Notes: generated by a model not told the origin, from the letters alone. A stretch of DNA of 64,000 nucleotides from Reticulitermes speratus (GCA_021186555.1 JAJKFL010000006.1:8297215-8361214), one strand, 5' to 3'. Counted from the stretch's first letter, positions 23,405 to 34,735 are shown. Made by a program: numbers and translations.

Positions 23405-25339
23405 AATGCAAGGTATCTCAGGTCTGCATTAGCTGATATAGACAGCTCCACGGTATCAGGCTACCTGCATTCACTGACAGAAACATCTACACCTTGACAA
23501 GCGTATTTCTAGTGACACAATAAGACCCAGAAAGTTGGTATACTTCACTAATGGAGTAACTATATCATCATTTTGCAAAACATTGAAAATGTATGACACG
23601 GTTTCCTTAATTGTAACAATGAAAGAGAGGGAAGAATTCCATACAAAGCTTGCCGAAGAAGCTACATATTACTGACCACACGTGGACAGCAAGGCTAGAC
23701 AAACTTAAGCACCTGACATCAGACCAGCAGCTGCCAAACCTCTTACAACAACCTGCATGTCATATAGTCTTCCTACTAACACAATGCTGCTGCTATGTAG
23801 GTGAGGGGTTTCTGTATCTGCTTATCTTTCTCGACAATGATCGACTTATAAACATATTTTTGACAACTAATATCTAAAATACCATAAAAAAATACAGAGA
23901 ACACTCAGCTACATGTGTGACAAATTGTACAGTTTGTGGTTGCTTAGAAAAGTGCATTTTAATTTTTTTAAATTAATGTGAGATGGAGCTTATCGCCTCC
24001 CACCTTAAAATCAAGGGCTCACGCTTTTCTCCATTGCTTAATACCTGGGATTTCTGTACTGCACACAAATCACATAATTTTGTGGTCAGTACCTAACTGC
24101 AGTAAGCAATAAAATATTCTTTGTTAAGCATCCTCAGTATCCTATTTCAAGGTATTACCACAGCCAGCAGATTTTCCAATTCTTGCCATGTATCCCTTCA
24201 TCTCTTATTTTTAGTTCTCGTGTATAAAATACAAATCAATTTTACATCCACAGAAAAAAAAAAAAACTAGCAGCTTACATATCACATAACACAGCAAAGA
24301 AGCTAACAGACTGACTTACCAGTTTCATAAACACTGAAAACACTAACTCCTTAAACAGAACAATCATTAGAGGTAAACGAAACTGGCCACAGGTTCTAAT
24401 AATCAAGGTTCACTGCACATATTAAGTGATGCCAACTACTTGGGCTCGTAAAATATCACGTCCACTTACAGTGCAATTTGATATACAGGTGATGCCCCGC
24501 TAAACATGGTGGATGCATTCCAGCAAAACTTTGTTAAGAAAATGCAGCATTCATCAGGGGACACAATAACATGTATTCTAGTGAGATAACGTGAGCCATA
24601 ACCACAAGCCACCGACAAGCGCCCATGTAAGGGAACTCATAAAATAAAAATATAGCACAGACAGTAAGGAAATAAAAACCAGTAACATCTTCACATAAAA
24701 ATAAATAAAATTAATAAAAAACAAGTAAAAACAACATACATCATGAAATCTCTAAGAGCTTAATGCTTAATCACCAGTGTGACAGCTCTGTCCTCATCAT
24801 TCCAAAGACTATTGTTCTGTCAATTCCTTCTACCCAACCAAGACAGAAATGCATTATTTACAGAGTGCTTCACCAGTTGTGTTAATTTACATGTTGTGCT
24901 TGCACTGTGTGCAAGAAACTTTTAAATAAAGAAACCTGAATATTTTAATGCCACATTATAATGAATCTGCATTTATTTAGGGCTTGTCAAGTGATATCAT
25001 CTGTACATGGACTAAAAAATATTGCAAGCTTCCCATTTAGATTTTTGTAATGTAATGTAAATCAAACATCCATTTTTCTTGTTTCTGAAAGCCAAGTCTC
25101 AGTGGATATATTTCCACTCTTACATGATGATCAGTCTAGAAGAAGGTAGGGTGTACAAACTCAATAATATGTATCATCAAATCAGATTTCACAGTGATCA
25201 AAATTTGGATTGTCATCTTCTAGGTGATGACACAGGCAGTCTCATAAGTGTTATCCATGAATTCAATGCCTCCAAGCTCTGGGCATAAGTTCCCCAAAGA
25301 TGGAGACAGCAGATGTCTCCACAAAACATTGGCAATCAT
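23405..25339. other. Intron, nothing identified
   Basis: About 1.9 kb of AT-rich sequence with short A-runs. I see no coding frame or named element. Confidence 0.35.
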
Positions 25340-25937
25340 CAGTAAGACTACATGGTAGCACAACCATCTGTATGACTACATGCTGTTAAAACCACCCATA
25401 AGACTACACAGTGTTAAAACAATTTACAAGACTATACAAAGTTATGGCCACTTATGAGACTGCTTGGTTATATAACCATCTATAAGACTACACAGTGTTA
25501 TAACCATCTATGAGACTACACAGTGTTATAACCATCTATGAGACTGCACAGTGTTATAACCATCTGTGAGCCTGCACAGTGCTATAACTATCTGTAAGAC
25601 TGCACAGTGTTACAACCATCTGTGACACTGCACAGTGTTATAACCATCTGTGAGCCTGCACAGTGTTACAACCATCTGTGAACACTGCACAGTGTTACAA
25701 CCATCTGTGAGACTGCACAGTGTTATAACCATCTGTGAGACTGCACAGTGTTACAACCATCTGTGAGACTGCACAGTATTATAACCATCTGTGAGACTGC
25801 ACAGTGTTATAACCATCTGCGAGACTGCATAGTGTTACAACCATCTGTGAGACTGCAGTGTTATAACCATCTGTGAGACTACACAGTGTCATAACCATCA
25901 ATGAGGCTACACAGTGTTAAACCATCTGTGAGACTGA
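25340..25937. repeat. Minisatellite, 28-bp unit, about 21 copies
   Basis: Unit TGTGAGACTGCACAGTGTTA plus TAACCATC, degenerate at the left edge and most regular in the middle. Confidence 0.93.
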
Positions 25938-26623
25938 AGTGTTATACTCTGGAAGACCTCAATTTAAAATACCCCCTAAGACAGCAGTAACAAAAAACAA
26001 AAAAGCAAAGGTGTTTCCTGCATGCTGTCCATTACCTGGAGGTGAGGTTACACTTACACTGTTTTTCAGGCTGACTCTGTTACTATCCTTACACAGAGAC
26101 AGTTACTGAGGCCAGAAACAGGGACCAGTTTTATAAAACTGGCCTATCAGAGCATGTGCTTCCTCCCCCTCCTGGTTTCTAGCTGAGAGAGAGACAGCCC
26201 ACAAAACACTAGTAGATACAATCAAACTCCACACACTGGACAAGAGCCAGGAAACATCCTTACATCATGATATAAAAAGTACACAATTTTGTTTTGTAAA
26301 ATATACAGGAGGAGCTAATAACATTACAAAATATAAGTGCTGTGGCAAGTTTTGCTTACACTAACTACAAAAAAACACAATACTCTGTGCAAGATAAAGT
26401 CTGTAACATTTCATTTTCATATCATAAAAAGTTAATAATAATTAAAACATACATAACTTACAAATCATTCTATGATAATCTCTGTATCATCCATAACTTG
26501 TAGATTTCACATCTACCCTTGGGAAATCAAACCTCCAAATGTTTCCCATAAATTTAACACCTACTCCACAACTGAAAATTTTTTACATGAAATTAACTCA
26601 TTATTTATACTGCCCAGTACAGA
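25938..26623. other. Intron, nothing identified
   Basis: No coding frame or repeat recognised. Confidence 0.35.
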
Positions 26624-26912
26624 CATGTGAACGACTGGGACAGCGTTTTCAGTGTAGCGACTCACTGTGGGGTGGAGAGTCCGCGGCTCAAACCCCAGTG
26701 GAGGCAAGATTTTCCTTATCCACCCAGACCAGCCCCAAAGCCCACCTAGCATCCTGTACAAAGGGTACCGGGTCTCTCCTAGAGGTAATGTGGTCAGGGC
26801 GTGGCACTGACCACCCACCCCCACCTAGCACTTAGGGTAAAGAACAAGTGGGGCTATACCTCTATACACCCTCTGTGCCTTCAAGGCATGTTATAGGGTG
26901 AACTTTTATTTT
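26624..26912 (+). repeat. SINE family D, full-length but diverged
   Basis: Degenerate tRNA-like head (TGTAGCGACTCACTG, then GCGGCTCAAACCCCAGTGG), body GGTACCGGGTCTCT and GACCACCCACC, and the 3' end CAAGGCATGTTATAGGGTGA. Same family as 44956, 45482 and 51786. Confidence 0.75.
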
Positions 26913-27285
26913 TAGTGATATACAATATCAGTAAACATTAAATGTTACCACTTGTGTTCATTGCCATGTAATTTTTTGTCAGTATTTGTAGCTTCTCACA
27001 GACATGGAAACACTTCTCAATAGGAAAATGATGAAAAAGGAGTTTATTATTTTTAAAAGTCAAGTAGAACCTGGTATTTTGGTATTTACAACAACAATTT
27101 TAAGATGTTACAAATCTACGTTCCATTCATGCACAAAACAAGTTCCGGAAGTCAAATGAAGCAGAAAATGTTGAAATTAATTTTATGTAATTATCACTCT
27201 AATAGATCAGCAGCTGCTAAACTACACTCCCACAAACAGCAAAGTTCTATGAGCTGGACCAAGGTATTCTACCATTAGAACTAAG
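26913..27285. other. Intron, nothing identified
   Basis: AT-rich spacer between SINE D and the pogo-type element. Confidence 0.35.
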
Positions 27286-27287
27286 TA

Positions 27288-27980
27288 CCGTATATTCTCG
27301 AATCTAATCCGCACCCAGTTTTTGGCGACTTCTTAAACGAAAAAAAAAAGTTAGTTCGCGATTCTAATCCGCACCTTTCCTTCAACCACCCCTTGCCCAC
27401 GGGGCGACTGATTGAATAATATTGGATGTTACCAATGCGTTAAAATCCGACGCTACGCCTGTGGCCGATGAGTCATACCGATAGAGGCGGGGCCTTTCTC
27501 AACAGACGTGCGCAATCTCGTCTGAAGCCAGCTGAGCCTTAGTTGTTGAAACGTGGGAGGTGCTTGTTCCAATTTGTCGTGTACCGTAGTTATTGAAAAG
27601 GGACACCTGAAATCTAAACGACTCTCATATACGGCAAAGTTCAAACGTGAAGTTATTCGGTGCGCAGAGAAGAATGGAAACCGCAAAGCCGCTGCAATTT
27701 TTGGAGTTGATGAAAGCAACGTTCGACTATGGCGGAACCACAAGGCAGCGATCAGCGGGTGTGAGGCGTCACGAAGGAAATTCACTGGACCCAATTATTA
27801 TATTATTATAATAATAAATAATAAAATAATAGATTATTGTATTGTATTGTTCTTATGGCACGTACAGCAGCTCAATCATTTCTCCAAAATCCAGCTCTAG
27901 ACCGCGAATCTAATCCGCATCTGATTTTTCAGCCCTCTAAAACTGTAAAAAGGGTGCGGATTAGATTCGAGAATATACGG
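27288..27980 (+). mobile_element. pogo-type DNA element with TA duplication
   Basis: 693 bp bounded by near-perfect 28-bp inverted repeats (CCGTATATTCTCGAATCTAA and so on) with TA on each side (27286-27287, 27981-27982). A subterminal repeat of the same CTAATCCGCA phrase occurs at both ends. Inside is a plus-strand frame with a psq/Brinker-like HTH. Most of a transposase is missing, so it depends on a partner for movement. Confidence 0.88.
27553..27900 (+). CDS. HTH remnant of pogo-type transposase
   Basis: 115-residue frame. About residues 20-66 read RLSYTAKFKREVIRCAEKNG, NRKAAAIFGVDESNVRLWRN, HKAAISG: a helix-turn-helix of the CENP-B N-terminal/Brinker type used by pogo-like transposases to bind their own ends. 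After about residue 80 it degenerates into an AT-rich insert, and no DDE domain follows. It may be a stranded DNA-binding domain or simply a remnant; an independent protein product is not shown. Confidence 0.6.
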   Translation: MGGACSNLSCTVVIEKGHLKSKRLSYTAKFKREVIRCAEKNGNRKAAAIFGVDESNVRLWRNHKAAISGCEASRRKFTGPNYYIIIIINNKIIDYCIVLFLWHVQQLNHFSKIQL

Positions 27981-28242
27981 TAATTGCAGTCTCCACTAAT
28001 TTGTACAAAAAATAAAACTAAATGAGTGTTCTCCCCTCCTCCCCCTCCATCCAAGACAGTGCATAATATAAAATGACAGAATTTTAATGATGGCACAAAA
28101 AAAACAATTCATTATGTTCTGCAGTATGCATGGCCATATATATCAGAATAATGGTTTTCTTCTACAGTCTCCCTTCTGACAAAGCACATACCGGGGACTG
28201 GCAAACTTCTGTTAACATATTCCAATAATTACTATATCATTT

Positions 28243-28361
28243 GCCAACGGCCATACCACGTTGAAAACACCGGTTCTCGTCCGATCACCGCAGTTAAGCA
28301 ACGTTGGGCGTGGTTAGTACTTGGATGGGTGACCGCCTGGGAACACCATGTGCTGTTGGCA
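28243..28361 (+). rRNA. 5S rRNA gene or pseudogene
   Basis: 119 nt from GCCAACGGCCATACCACG to GTGCTGTTGGCAT, including TCTCGTCCGATCACCG, GTTAAGCAACG, the internal promoter C-box region GTACTTGGATGGGTGACCGC and GGGAACACCATGTG. The 5' and 3' ends can pair, as in 5S. A few changes from the insect form I remember (GAAAACACC, CCGCAGTT, CACCATGTG) and the single-copy setting suggest a dispersed copy. A T-run follows shortly downstream and could act as a Pol III terminator. Confidence 0.85.
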
Positions 28362-28384
28362 TTGAAGTTCTTTTTCCGCCTTTT

Positions 28385-28769
28385 GTCGACCTCGGTGGAC
28401 TAGTGGTTAGTGTGCTCGCCACTGGACCCAAGGTTCGCGGGTTCGATCCCGACCGAGGTCGATGGATTTTTAAGGGTGATAAAAATCCGGAGCACCACTT
28501 CCTTCGGAGGGGAAGTAAAGCCGTTGGTCCCATGTCGTAGATTTACGGTATGTAAAAGAACCTTATGGCATGAATAGAACTAGTACTGCTTGTAAGCTAA
28601 ATTAAGAGGCCATTTCTCACCCAAGTCTCCTGACTGACTGCCAGATGGCTCTGGCATTCACATCAGGATCGAGTTGAAAAGCGCGGCCAGTCAGCCGGTC
28701 CCTTACTGCCGCAAATGCACAAAGACCTCGTAACCTCAGAAAGAGGAGGCCCAAGCCCATATAGGGTTG

Positions 28770-28809
<40 letters not shown>
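28385..28809 (+). repeat. SINE family A, with (ATT)n tail
   Basis: tRNA-like head with A-box GGTGGACTAGTGGTTAGTGT and B-box GGGTTCGATCCCGACC, followed by a body (GATGGATTTTTAAGGGTGAT, TCTCACCCAAGTCTCCTGAC) and an (ATT)n tail from about 28769. It starts 23 bp after the 5S-like sequence. Related copies at 42337 and 60322 lack any 5S. Confidence 0.87.
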
Positions 28810-28810
<1 letters not shown>

Positions 28811-29399
28811 ATATTACTATATCATTTACTTGAAAATCACATTAATGCAAGTTTCACTGTATTCATTTTTGAATGTGTCCAATAGATTTGTAATAGGCTC
28901 TGGATTAAAACTGCCACCCAAACCGAACAGAAACAGCCAGGCCAGAATACAATTCTACCCCCTAATTACATCTCACCTACAAGTAATTACTGAATACAGT
29001 TACTGCCAGATACCATGATAAGACGGGAAGAACAAAGGATGATGGTAAGCCAGTTCATGACAAAAAAGCTAATATTTGAGGTTCTCGCAATGGACAGTAT
29101 TGTCTTCTGGAATGTGACAAAATGAACGGTGTCCAATTCCAGAAGACTGTACCCTTGACTGAAAGGTTATCCTTGAAAAATCTTCTGTAGGAAATTTACT
29201 CTAATTCAAACACAACATACACACAAAACTGAGGTATCTAACAAGCCAAATAAATACAGTCACCCTACAAAGTTGGACAAACAAAATTACAAGTTGAACG
29301 GGATGTCTCAAGAATGTTCAAAAACAAGCCTTATCTTGCACGTTGGTCTACAACTGTTAAGAGCTACTTTCTACAAAATTACTACATTTGACAACTTAC
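28810..29399. other. Intron downstream of exon 4
   Basis: Contains a small member of the CTTCTGGGATGT family at 29101-29150 (TCTTCTGGAATGTGAC and the inverse TTCCAGAAGACTGT). Nothing else seen. Confidence 0.45.
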
Positions 29400-29462
29400 C
29401 AAAGTTGGTGTCTTGACTATTGTTGTGCAGTCCTGAGGGCCCAGGTAACAATCCAGGAATAT
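29400..29462 (-). CDS. ab: Exon 4: 63-nt symmetric exon before the finger exons
   Basis: Acceptor is ATTTCTGTTGTAG and donor GTAAGT, both strong. Enters and leaves in phase 1, so it adds exactly 21 codons (N/I-PGLLPGPSGLHNNSQDTNF-G) whether or not it is included. Because exon 3 also ends in phase 1, this can be a constitutive exon or a skipped cassette without breaking any of the four finger frames. The peptide is Gly/Pro/Asn rich and has no domain I recognise. It is too short for ordinary ORF calling and is supported by its splice sites and phase. Confidence 0.72.
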
Positions 29463-30606
29463 CTACAACAGAAATCATGAATTATGACACGCTTCATCAA
29501 TACATGAACATCATTCTGTACTGGGTCATTTACTTCAATTTATAAATTCACCTCAAAATTAATTAAAAAATAAATGAATTAATTGAAGTACCCCACAAAA
29601 GAATGTTAATTTGAGTTGATGCAACATTCACCGAATATTTGGTAACCAAAAATTTGTCAACGTTCATGTCAAACAATATTATTTAAATAAACAACACCAA
29701 AGAACCCTTTTAGAAGTGCGCTTTGATGGTGTTCATTTAAGTATGACTTATTAAGTACATGTTATAATGAATCAATTTATGCAAGAACACTGCTTGGGGC
29801 AAAGTTAAATGAAAACTGCCTGTGCATATTAACATTACTATCTAAAGTGCAAATAAAGATATTTAAAAGACACTGTGGTATGTTCACATAATGTTTATAC
29901 ATCATTGGCTATCCTAAGTCTGATATCAATTCACTTTATGGCGCTTTAATGCTGCCAGCAACAATAAACCATACTTAGGTCTTCAAGTAAAGTGCCTGAT
30001 ATTTTTGTCTGATTATAACCCAATTTTGATTTTCTTGACAGACTATAATGAAGACAGATGGGCAGACATGATGAAGATAATAGGCGATTTTGGTATCATA
30101 CCTAAAAACAGGTAAACTGATATATCTTATATGAATTTCAAATGCCACTAATTTCTCAGTCTCAGATTTGGTTAGTTCATACATGCATTCTGGATATGCT
30201 GAGGCATGCTTATAGCTACCTACAGCCCGGAGGAACCAACATGGAACACAACATAATATGTCGTGCACGAAGTTGCAGGGAGACTGTTTGTATCTCCCTT
30301 CTCTCAATCCATGAACAACCCTTGTTGTTCATTCATTATTGTAGCACCTCGCCAAATCACAAATCAATACCCTGTTCATCTACTATCTGCAATATAGAAA
30401 AATCTCCCTGTCAGAAAGGCCTGAAGGGAGCAGCAGTGTATGCTACTAACTGCCTCACAAACACTGCCTACCTCACCACACAGCTACGATAAATTATAAA
30501 CTTGACTTAGGATAACAATAACAGCTTTTTGCCCATTGCAACTCAACGCAGGAGTATTTTCACAGCATGCAGACAACAGAAATGTCAGTATATACGCAGT
30601 TCTTAC
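29463..30606. other. Intron between exons 3 and 4
   Basis: AT-rich; the chance frames here show no domain and no useful splice pairing. Confidence 0.4.
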
Positions 30607-30835
30607 TCTGAAGTCCAAGCAATGCAGCAGCAGGGAAGGAACGTGTTGGATCCAGTCCCAGCCCCCCATTGCCATGATGGTGATGGTTGTCATCCAAAGA
30701 GCTGTAATCATTAGGCTCTGCCTTGGGTCTAACCAATTCCAATGTGGATGCACCATGTTCTGAGTTTGAATCACTAGAATTGCTCTCCTCACCTGTCGAA
30801 TGCGCTTGCAGTGAAGAGTCAGAGTTGCCTTTGTT
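30607..30835 (-). CDS. ab: Exon 3: linker with PKAEP motif and His run
   Basis: 229 nt, entered in phase 0 from exon 2 and leaving one base (A) for the next codon. Acceptor is CCGTTTGACAG, donor GTAAGAA. The protein reads NKGNSDSSLQAHSTGEE, a Ser-rich acidic stretch, then LELVRPKAEPND, a His run (HHHH), Gly-rich GNGGLGLDPTRSF and AAALLGLQ. The VRPKAEP segment resembles a sumoylation-type or short conserved linker motif seen in several insect BTB-ZF proteins; that is inference. Intron retention would add about 15 residues and then stop before any finger, so correct joining to a terminal exon is needed for a DNA-binding product. Confidence 0.85.
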
Positions 30836-31392
30836 CTGTCAAACGGAAAGTTATTTTACATTCCAATTATGTACCGTTTGTAAATATGTTTGCCATACTG
30901 AACATCTGGCCACAGTGAAAAACACAGCAATCTCTAGCAAATTGAGGATTTTAAATATTCACAGTTTTCCGTTTGAATCCAGTTCTGCCAACCACAGCAT
31001 TTGGTTTTATGCCTCCACAGTTTTTAATCTGAGTACACACAGAAAAAAATTGTGGCTTCTGCAAAAAAGAGATCCACATTTCCTGTGGACAGCAGTGAAA
31101 TAACATCAAAAACCACTACTCTAGCTCCCAGTTTACCACCACAATGCATCTTCCATATTTTTGTCATTTTTAAACATGTTATTATGCATTTTTTGTACTT
31201 AGTGAAGGAAAAAACTCCTGTTTTATGATCTGATGAATGCTAACAGTGGGCAAAGTTCCCCTAACCCTCAATTTCCCTGTAAGAGCTTAGTGTTTTACAG
31301 AAATGCAATGACTGTGTAAGGCAAAGCACTGCTGTAACATAAATGCTGAGTACTCAAATTCAAGTAATCTGCAAGAATGCTATCTCTCTTAC
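30836..31392. other. Intron between exons 2 and 3
   Basis: 557 bp bounded by donor GTAAGAG and acceptor TTTGACAG. No repeat recognised. Confidence 0.6.
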
Positions 31393-31629
31393 CTGATGGG
31401 AAGTGCTGCCTGTGTAAATTGTAGGACCCCCCTCCAATGCCTGTCCTAGTAACGTTTCTCTCATCAGTGGGTCACCATTGTTATTGTTGTTGTTGGTTGC
31501 AGATGAAGCTGGGGATGGTGAGAAACGATGCTCATTGTTTCGGCTTCTTTTCGTAGGCGGTGTAAGAGGTTCTTCTGGAAAGTTTTCTCTCAGCTCCCCT
31601 GATTGTGACCAGGGTAGTGAATTTGAGGT
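31393..31629 (-). CDS. ab: Exon 2: linker with nuclear-localisation-like motif
   Basis: 237 nt, 79 codons, phase 0 to 0, flanked by acceptor AATATTTTCAG and donor GTAAGAG. It joins BTB residue Ser132 to TSNSLPWSQSGEL. Features: an acidic/proline stretch EEPLTPPTKRSRNN, whose TPPTKRSR is a plausible basic nuclear-localisation signal; a Ser/Pro patch FSPSPASS; and a run of Asn from about residue 181. Such low-complexity linkers between BTB and fingers are typical of the family and poorly conserved. The reading frame is open throughout, and joining it in phase to exons 1 and 3 leaves no stop. Confidence 0.85.
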
Positions 31630-32426
31630 CTGAAAATATTAATAACAGAACTTAATCATCCTGTCAAAATTCTGTTGGCCAAAGTCACACAAGAAAACAG
31701 TAAGCCGCATTTCAATTGCACCACCATTGCAGATATGTTGATTGACACTCTGGCCCTGTGAGATAGACTCTTGACATATGATACAAATAACACCCAAAGA
31801 AAAAAGAAAGAGAGAGATTTTTTATGAATTTGAAGCAGTACTTTGCATATGTGCACAGAACCATTCTAATATGTGAATAAAAAACATCAGACAGCCCTAC
31901 TGGTTTTGTAGCTGTAGTAGCAGCAGACCACACTTTCAGGACAATCTAACCACTTTAAGATTTAGAAAATTCTGCATTCAGACACACAGTACATAAATTC
32001 ATCAATCTGAAAAACAGTACAAATAAAATATTTTTACATTTGTGAATGTTATAAACAACATGGCAATTCAAAGTTACGTTTCCTCTGTCTTCTTACATAA
32101 AATGAACCCATTAAATAGTTACATAAATACACCATCACAACCTGGGAAGTACAGTTAACATGTAGCCAATGTGTTTCATTAAAACAATTTGTTCGTAAAC
32201 CTTTTGTCCAGAAGTCTGAACCTAACTTCCTACCACATATGTGAGTATGTTCCCTGCATGGTTGTTGTGGTGTTATGTACTGAAGTGAGTTCACAATGGA
32301 TTAAGGGGCCCACAAATTTTCCAAAAATAACCTCCAAGTCTATGGATTCAGTACACAAACAACAGTACTACAATTATAAGACTTCTAGTATGTGATGCCA
32401 TGGTGTCTTGTATATATGTACCAATG
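31630..32426. other. Intron 3' of exon 1, downstream part
   Basis: AT-rich, no element recognised before the hAT MITE. Confidence 0.35.
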
Positions 32427-32434
32427 GTTCAGAG

Positions 32435-32610
32435 CAGAGGTGCACAAATTTTCCAGAATACAGTATCTAGTGACCATCTCAAAATTCTAGGCACCAGAAG
32501 AGCGACATAAAGCAAGTTCTGTATGAAGGACCCACAGATATTAGGCACCATCATACAAAATTTGGTTGCCCGGGCAGCACAACCTAGTACCTTGGATTTG
32601 TGCACCCCTG
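32435..32610. mobile_element. Small hAT MITE (176 bp)
   Basis: Ends CAGAGGTGCACAAATTTT and (inverse) CAGGGGTGCACAAATCCAAG, flanked by GTTCAGAG and GTTCACAG, an 8-bp duplication with one mismatch. A diverged relative is at 55437. Confidence 0.75.
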
Positions 32611-32849
32611 GTTCACAGGAACCTGCTCCTTCCACCTTCAGGGCAATATCCTGAAAATGCAGGAAGCATGTTCCTCTAATACTCTGATACACATTCATGC
32701 TAGACTGCAGGGCATCACAACCCAGAAGACCACAATATGAAAGTTCACTTACTGTATAAGATACAAAAACCAAAGTAAATTCAAGCAATGGAAATTAAAA
32801 CTAATTTGGTACACACAACAATTCACAACTACAAGCTCCATGATCATTA

Positions 32850-33068
32850 TTTACTAATTTCTTCAAGTCTCTCATCCGGTCTTCTGCGATACACAAAGTT
32901 TCAGTACTCTGTTAGCAACAGCCTGCCACTGGTCCCTATCCTGAGCCAGTTTAATCCAGTCCACAGTAACATCCGGACATCCCATTTCTATAGAATAAAT
33001 TTTAATATTATACTCCTACCTATGCTCATACATCCCCAGTGCTTTCTCTGCTTCAGCTCCAAAATAAA
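32850..33068 (-). mobile_element. LINE 3' fragment
   Basis: On the plus strand: GCCTGCCACTGGTCCCTATC, CTGAGCCAGTTTAATCCAGT, TTTTAATATTATACTCCTAC, the same phrases as in the 56893 copy, so the LINE reads on the minus strand. Truncated at both ends. Confidence 0.7.
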
Positions 33069-33926
33069 AAATTTTGTTTGCAACTAAACAGGTATCCCAT
33101 ACACTAAGATCACCCATGCATGGCAGGGTCCTAGCCCATTAACCAGTAAAGATGTTTAAATATGTAACAGTACATGAATTTTGGTTTTTGTCACTATCAC
33201 AAATATCGGCCTACATGGGCTGTCAAACATCAGAGACTAACGCTAGTGATGGCCTCATGTTTCAAGCTTCACCGATATTATTTTGAGAGCCATGTCTTTA
33301 TGCTGTATGTTTCCGTCAGAATCAGAAATCACAGGGCCTCTGACAAAATAACAGCAGTACACAGATCATATACTCAGGTCTTATCTTGAACCAAATCGAG
33401 CACTGTCTGAGGATTTTGGGGTTGTAAAGTTTTGAGGAAAATACTTCATTCAGGACATACACTGTACACAGTGGCTCAACATATTGATGTCGGTTTCCTT
33501 CAGAAATCTATCAAGTGCCAACAAACATTATTATCTTGAAACTGGATGTTGTTGTTACATATTTACATGATATACACTACCTCAAAGCACATAAAATTAG
33601 TAGAGAATAGGCTCAGGCTACACAGAGAAACAAAGAGAGAAAACTGAAGCAGGAGAGAAGTACCAGATGATGCAGGGAAAGACCAAGTGAAAAACCACAC
33701 TAGAAACATAAAAATCAGCACAATTTCTCAAAAGTCAGTGTAGGGTGTTCTGACAGAAAAATAAAGAGGGCAGATCACGAAACTGTGTATTCTGGGGTCT
33801 CATGTCCAATCAAACAAGAACTAAAAAAAAAAATGAAGACTGATGTAATACATTTATAAAAAGTGTGAAAATTACGATTACAATTAAATAGTTTTAAACT
33901 TATTACTGAGTAAAAACATCATTAAG
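33069..33926. other. Intron 1, nothing identified
   Basis: No frame or named element. Confidence 0.35.
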
Positions 33927-34032
33927 CATTGAGAACTAATTGGTTTCTGGACCTTGTCCATCGTCCGGAAATTGTCGTTATTTTAGATTTCTGGACGATG
34001 GACAAGGTCCAGAAACCAATTAGTTCTCAATG
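33927..34032. repeat. Near-perfect 46-bp-arm hairpin
   Basis: CATTGAGAACTAATTGGTTT, then CTGGACCTTGTCCATCGTCC on the left, is mirrored on the right with one mismatch, around a 14-bp loop (TGTCGTTATTTTAG). Confidence 0.9.
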
Positions 34033-34369
34033 TTACATACCATTGTCAGAACCTTTTAGAATTTATCATTAAGCATGTTAAAATAATTGACTTTTTGAAC
34101 ATGACCAATGACACTGACATCTGAAAGTTTTCAGGTTTTCATTTATTCTTACACTTTGAAGGAGCACACTGCCTCCCGTCATATCCTGCACATTTCTCCC
34201 AAACATCACAACGAATGTATCACCTTACACAGTTTAAAAACACCATCATTTGGGAAACTGACATCCTTACTTAAATGCAATGTCAAATGGTTAAAGCAGT
34301 ATCAGATGCTGAGTAAAGGTAAATATTAATTGAAAATAAAAGAAAACTGAAAACAAAGACATAAAATGC

Positions 34370-34735
34370 AGTGTATTAAAATCCTTATAAACAATGCCTA
34401 TCTTGTTTTCAAAAAAGTACTTTCTATGCTAGTATCAGAATCTTCAACAGACTCCCACTGAGTCTCATAAGTCTTAAGAATGAAAAGACAAAATTTAAAG
34501 TAGCATTAAGAAAATACTTAAATACACACTGCTTTTACTCAGTAGATGAATTTTTTACGTATAAAGACGGTTCATAGTGAGGCATGTAACACGTTTATAG
34601 TGTTTAAGTTTATAGTGTTCAAATGTAAAATTCTATAGTCTGTATAGCTGTATATTTGTATATTATAACTTATTGCACATCCAGTTGTCACTTCGACAGA
34701 CTTATGGATCCATGGAATGTATGTACACATATGTA
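34370..34735 (+). mobile_element. LINE C-terminal and 3' UTR fragment
   Basis: Encodes RIFNRLPLSLISLKNEKTKF and KVALRKYLNTHCFYSVDEFF before a stop. The 3' part TCCATGGAATGTATGTACA also appears near 17868. Same LINE family as 17380. Confidence 0.65.
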
